Positions 61,101 to 64,000 of a stretch of DNA of 64,000 nt are shown here, piece by piece. Under the pieces are notes generated by a model. The model was not told the origin of the DNA, searched no databases, and was given only the letters and a program-made list of their open reading frames with translations. Positions within the stretch are counted from its first letter, which is position 1; every line of letters begins with the position of its first letter. The stretch is from Loxodes magnus (Eukaryota; Ciliophora; Karyorelictea; Loxodida; Loxodidae). A program made the translations under genes and the position numbers. Location: NCBI GenBank assembly GCA_946699065.1, contig CAMPDV010001446.1, positions 46,594 to 110,593 on the forward strand, read 5' to 3'.

Positions 61101-64000
61101 TTCTCAAAGCATACTCCTTAAATCTGAAATTCTTTCTTCTTTTCTTACCTTACTTATTCACTTTTCTAAATACTTATTACTTCTCAAAGCATACTCATAA
61201 AAACTGAAACTCTATCTTCTTTTCTTACCTTACTTATTCACTTTTCTAAATACTTATTACTTCTCAAAGCATACTCCTTAAAACCGAAACTCTTTCTTCT
61301 TTACTTACTTTCCTTATTCAATTTTCTAAATACTTATTACTTCTCAAAGCATACTCCTTAAAACTGAAATTCTATCTTCTTTTCTTACTTTACTTATTCA
61401 CTTTTCTAAATACTTATTACTTCTCAAAGCATACTCCTTAAAACTGAAATTCTTTCTTCTTTTCTTACCTTACTTATTCACTTTTCTAAATACTTATTAC
61501 TTCTCAAAGCATACTCCTTAAAACTGAAATTCTATCTTCTTTTCTTACTTTCCTTATTCACTTTTCTAAATACTTATTACTTCTCAAAGCATACTCCTTA
61601 AAACTGAAATTCTTTTTTCTTTTCTTACCTTACTTATTCACTTTTATAAATACTTATTACTTCTCAAAGCATACTCATAAAAACTGAAATTATATCTTCT
61701 TTTCTTACTTTCCTTATTCAATTTTCTAAATACTTATTACTTCTCAAAGCATACTCCTTAAAACTGAAATTCTATCTTCTTTTCTTACTTTACTTATTCA
61801 CTTTTCTAAATACTTATTACTTCTCAAAGCATACTCCTTAAAACTGAAATTCTATCTTCTTTTATTACTTTACTTATTCACTTTTCTAAATACTTATTAC
61901 TTCTCAAAGCATACTCCTTAAAACTGAAATTCTTTCTTCTTTTCTTACTTTACTTATTCACTTTTCTAAATACTTATTACTTCTCAATGCATACTCCTTA
62001 AAACTGAAATTCTATCTTCTTTTATTACTTTACTTATTCACTTTTCTAAATACTTATTACTTCTCAAAGCATACTCCTTAAAACCGAAACTCTTTCTTTT
62101 TTACTTACTTTACTTATTCACTTTTCTAAATACTTATTACTTCTCAAAGCATACTCCTTAAAACTGAAATTCTTTCTTCTTTTCTTACCTTACTTATTCA
62201 CTTTTCTAAATACTTATTACTTCTCAAAGCATACTCATAAAAACTGAAATTCTTTCTTCTTTACTTACTTTCCTTATTCACTTTTATAAATACTTATTAC
62301 TTCTCAAAGCATACTCCTTAAAACTGAAATTCTATCTTCTTTTCTTACCTTACTTATTCACTTTTCTAAATACTTATTACTTCTCAAAGCATACTCCTTA
62401 AAACTGAAATTATATCTCTTTTCTTACCTTACTTATTCACTTTTCTAAATACTTATTACTTCTCAAAGCATACTCATAAAAACTGAAACTCTATCTTCTT
62501 TTCTTACTTTCCTTATTCACTTTTCTAAATACTTATTACTTCTCAAAGCATACTCCTTAAAACCGAAACTCTTTCTTCTTTTCTTACTTTCCTTATTCAC
62601 TTTTCTAAATACTTATTACTTCTCAAAGCATACTCCTTAAAACTGAAATTATATCTCTTTTCTTACTTTCCTTATTCACTTTTCTAAATACTTATTACTT
62701 CTCAAAGCATACTCCTTAAAACTTAAATTCTATCTCTTTTCTTACCTTACTTATTCACTTTTCTAAATACTTATTACTTCTCAAAGCATACTCCTTAAAA
62801 CTGAAATTATATCTCTTTACTTACTTTACTTATTCACTTTTCTAAATACTTATTACTTCTCAAAGCATACTCCTTAAAACTGAAATTCTTTCTTCTTTTC
62901 TTACCTTACTTATTCACTTTTCTAAATACTTATTACTTCTCAAAGCATACTCCTTAAAACTGAAATTCTTTCTTCTTTTCTTACTTTCCTTATTCACTTT
63001 TCTAAATACTTATTACTTCTCAAAGCATACTCCTTAAAACTGAAAGTCTATCTCTTTTCTTACTTTACTTATTCACTTTTCTAAATACTTATTACTTCTC
63101 AAAGCATACTCCTTAAAACTGATACTATTTCTTCATTTCTTACTTTACTTATTCAATTTTCTAAATACTTATTACTTCTCAAAGCATACTCCTTAAAACT
63201 TAAATTCTATCTCTTTTCTTACCTTACTTATTCACTTTTCTAAATACTTATTACTTCTCAAAGCATACTCCTTAAAACTGAAATTATATCTCTTTTCTTA
63301 CCTTACTTATTCACTTTTCTAAATACTTATTACTTCTCAAAGCATACTCCTTAAAACTGAAATTATATCTCTTTTCTTACCTTACTTATTCACTTTTCTA
63401 AATACTTATTACTTCTCAAAGCATACTCATAAAAACTGAAATTCTATCTTCTTTTCTTACCTTACTTATTCACTTTTCTAAATACTTATTACTTCTCAAA
63501 GCATACTCATAAAAACTGAAATTCTATCTTCTTTTCTTACCTTACTTATTCACTTTTCTAAATACTTATTACTTCTCAAAGCATACTCATAAAAACTGAA
63601 ACTCTATCTTCTTTTCTTACTTTCCTTATTCACTTTTCTAAATACTTATTACTTCTCAAAGCATACTCCTTAAAACTGAAATTATATCTCTTTTCTTACT
63701 TTCCTTATTCACTTTTCTAAATACTTATTACTTCTCAAAGCATACTCCTTAAAACTTAAATTCTATCTCTTTTCTTACCTTACTTATTCACTTTTCTAAA
63801 TACTTATTACTTCTCAAAGCATACTCCTTAAAACTGAAATTATATCTCTTTACTTACTTTCCTTATTCACTTTTCTAAATACTTATTACTTCTCAAAGCA
63901 TACTCCTTAAAACTGAAATTCTATCTTCTTTTCTTACCTTACTTATTCACTTTTCTAAATTCTTATTACTTCTCAAAGCATACTCCTTAAAACTGAAATT
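58150..64000. repeat. Satellite family B, subdomain B4 (short-range mosaic)
   Basis: After the second 4,066-bp copy breaks at a GCATGCTTC monomer (58,158), B-type monomers continue with shorter recurrent groups. GCATGCTTC returns at 59,193 (offset 1,035) and 59,592. The pair CTCATAAAAACTG plus CTATCTACTTTTC is repeated several times between 58,560 and 60,430. A three-monomer group ending in ATCTCTTTAC returns at an offset of 1,033 bp (62,811 and 63,844). The array leaves the window in mid-monomer. Confidence 0.85.

Larger units (their letters stand above)
1..64000. repeat. Satellite DNA array, 80-bp monomer, fills the window
   Basis: The motif ACTTATTACTTCTC recurs every 80 bp (78, 79 and rarely 81 bp variants) from the first to the last base, giving about 800 head-to-tail copies with no inversion and no unique DNA between them. 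The + strand is pyrimidine-rich and nearly free of G: the family B consensus has about 36 T, 23 A, 19 C and 2 G. Frequent TAA and TGA in the A-rich joint, with a unit length that is not a multiple of three, keep all frames closed. The array starts and ends in mid-monomer, so its true size is unknown. This organisation is typical of eukaryotic heterochromatic satellites. Centromeric, pericentromeric or subtelomeric placement is inference. I do not recognise the family. Confidence 0.98.

Noticed and set aside
1..64000. AAGGAG close to ATG on the minus strand of most monomers
   Set aside because: It resembles a ribosome binding site, but the ATG is one base away and is followed by TGA after two codons in every copy. 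It is a chance feature of the consensus.
1..64000. Possible CRISPR array or tandem coding repeat
   Set aside because: There are no unique spacers: variation is distributed among related monomers of constant length, and no cas-like frame or long reading frame exists.
1..64000. Telomeric repeats, tRNA or rRNA genes, transposon ends
   Set aside because: I searched by eye for TTAGGG-like and TTTAGGG-like repeats, GC-rich RNA gene segments, inverted terminal repeats and target-site duplications and saw none. The sequence never leaves the satellite.
1..64000. CENP-B box
   Set aside because: The CG-containing CENP-B box core is not present. Family A has no CpG that I could find, and the CpG sites in family B lie in unrelated contexts.
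1..64000. Yeast-type replication origin consensus in the AT-rich core
   Set aside because: Stretches such as TTTTATAAATA match only part of the consensus and occur in hundreds of copies. AT-rich composition alone accounts for this.

Overview
The window is satellite DNA from end to end. It is one uninterrupted head-to-tail array of an 80-bp monomer (about 800 copies) that runs off both edges, so the array is longer than 64 kb. Every monomer lies in the same orientation. I found no protein-coding gene, tRNA, rRNA, transposon, CRISPR array or unique sequence. A long, diverged, higher-order-structured, AT-rich satellite like this points to constitutive heterochromatin (centromeric, pericentromeric, subtelomeric or B/sex-chromosome) of a eukaryote. 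I do not recognise the family, and nothing here identifies the species.

The monomer is about 74% A+T and strongly strand-biased. My consensus for the second family has roughly 36 T, 23 A, 19 C and 2 G per 80 bp on the + strand, so nearly all G is on the other strand. It can be read as a core (CTAAATACTTATTACTTCTC then AAAGCATACTC), a short A-rich joint (CTTAAAACTGAAATT) and a pyrimidine-rich half (CTATCTTCTTTTCTTAC, then CTTACTTATTCACTTTT).

Layout. 1-21,330 is family A, marked by TTCTTCAC. It divides into A1 (1-15,600), where 78- and 79-bp monomers with CTCACAAAACT are mixed in, and A2 (15,600-21,330), where monomers are almost all exactly 80 bp. The change to family B, marked by TTATTCAC, falls inside about 70 bp near 21,330-21,365. 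B1 (21,360-31,000) holds a 2,471-bp higher-order tandem duplication. B2 (31,000-50,000) is a mosaic that contains a 4,949-bp-offset copy, a dispersed cassette with rare CpG-bearing monomers, and 3,910/4,149-bp-offset copies. B3 (50,000-58,150) is an almost identical tandem duplication of a 4,066-bp (51-monomer) unit. B4 (58,150-64,000) is a shorter-range mosaic.

The most informative features are these: the abrupt family boundary; the exchange of conserved and variable halves of the monomer between A and B; apparently absolute absence of CpG in A; nested long-range duplications that can be put in order by shared derived changes; and chimeric monomers that record recombination inside a repeat unit. 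All offsets were obtained by matching rare variants by eye, so monomer counts and identities are approximate.
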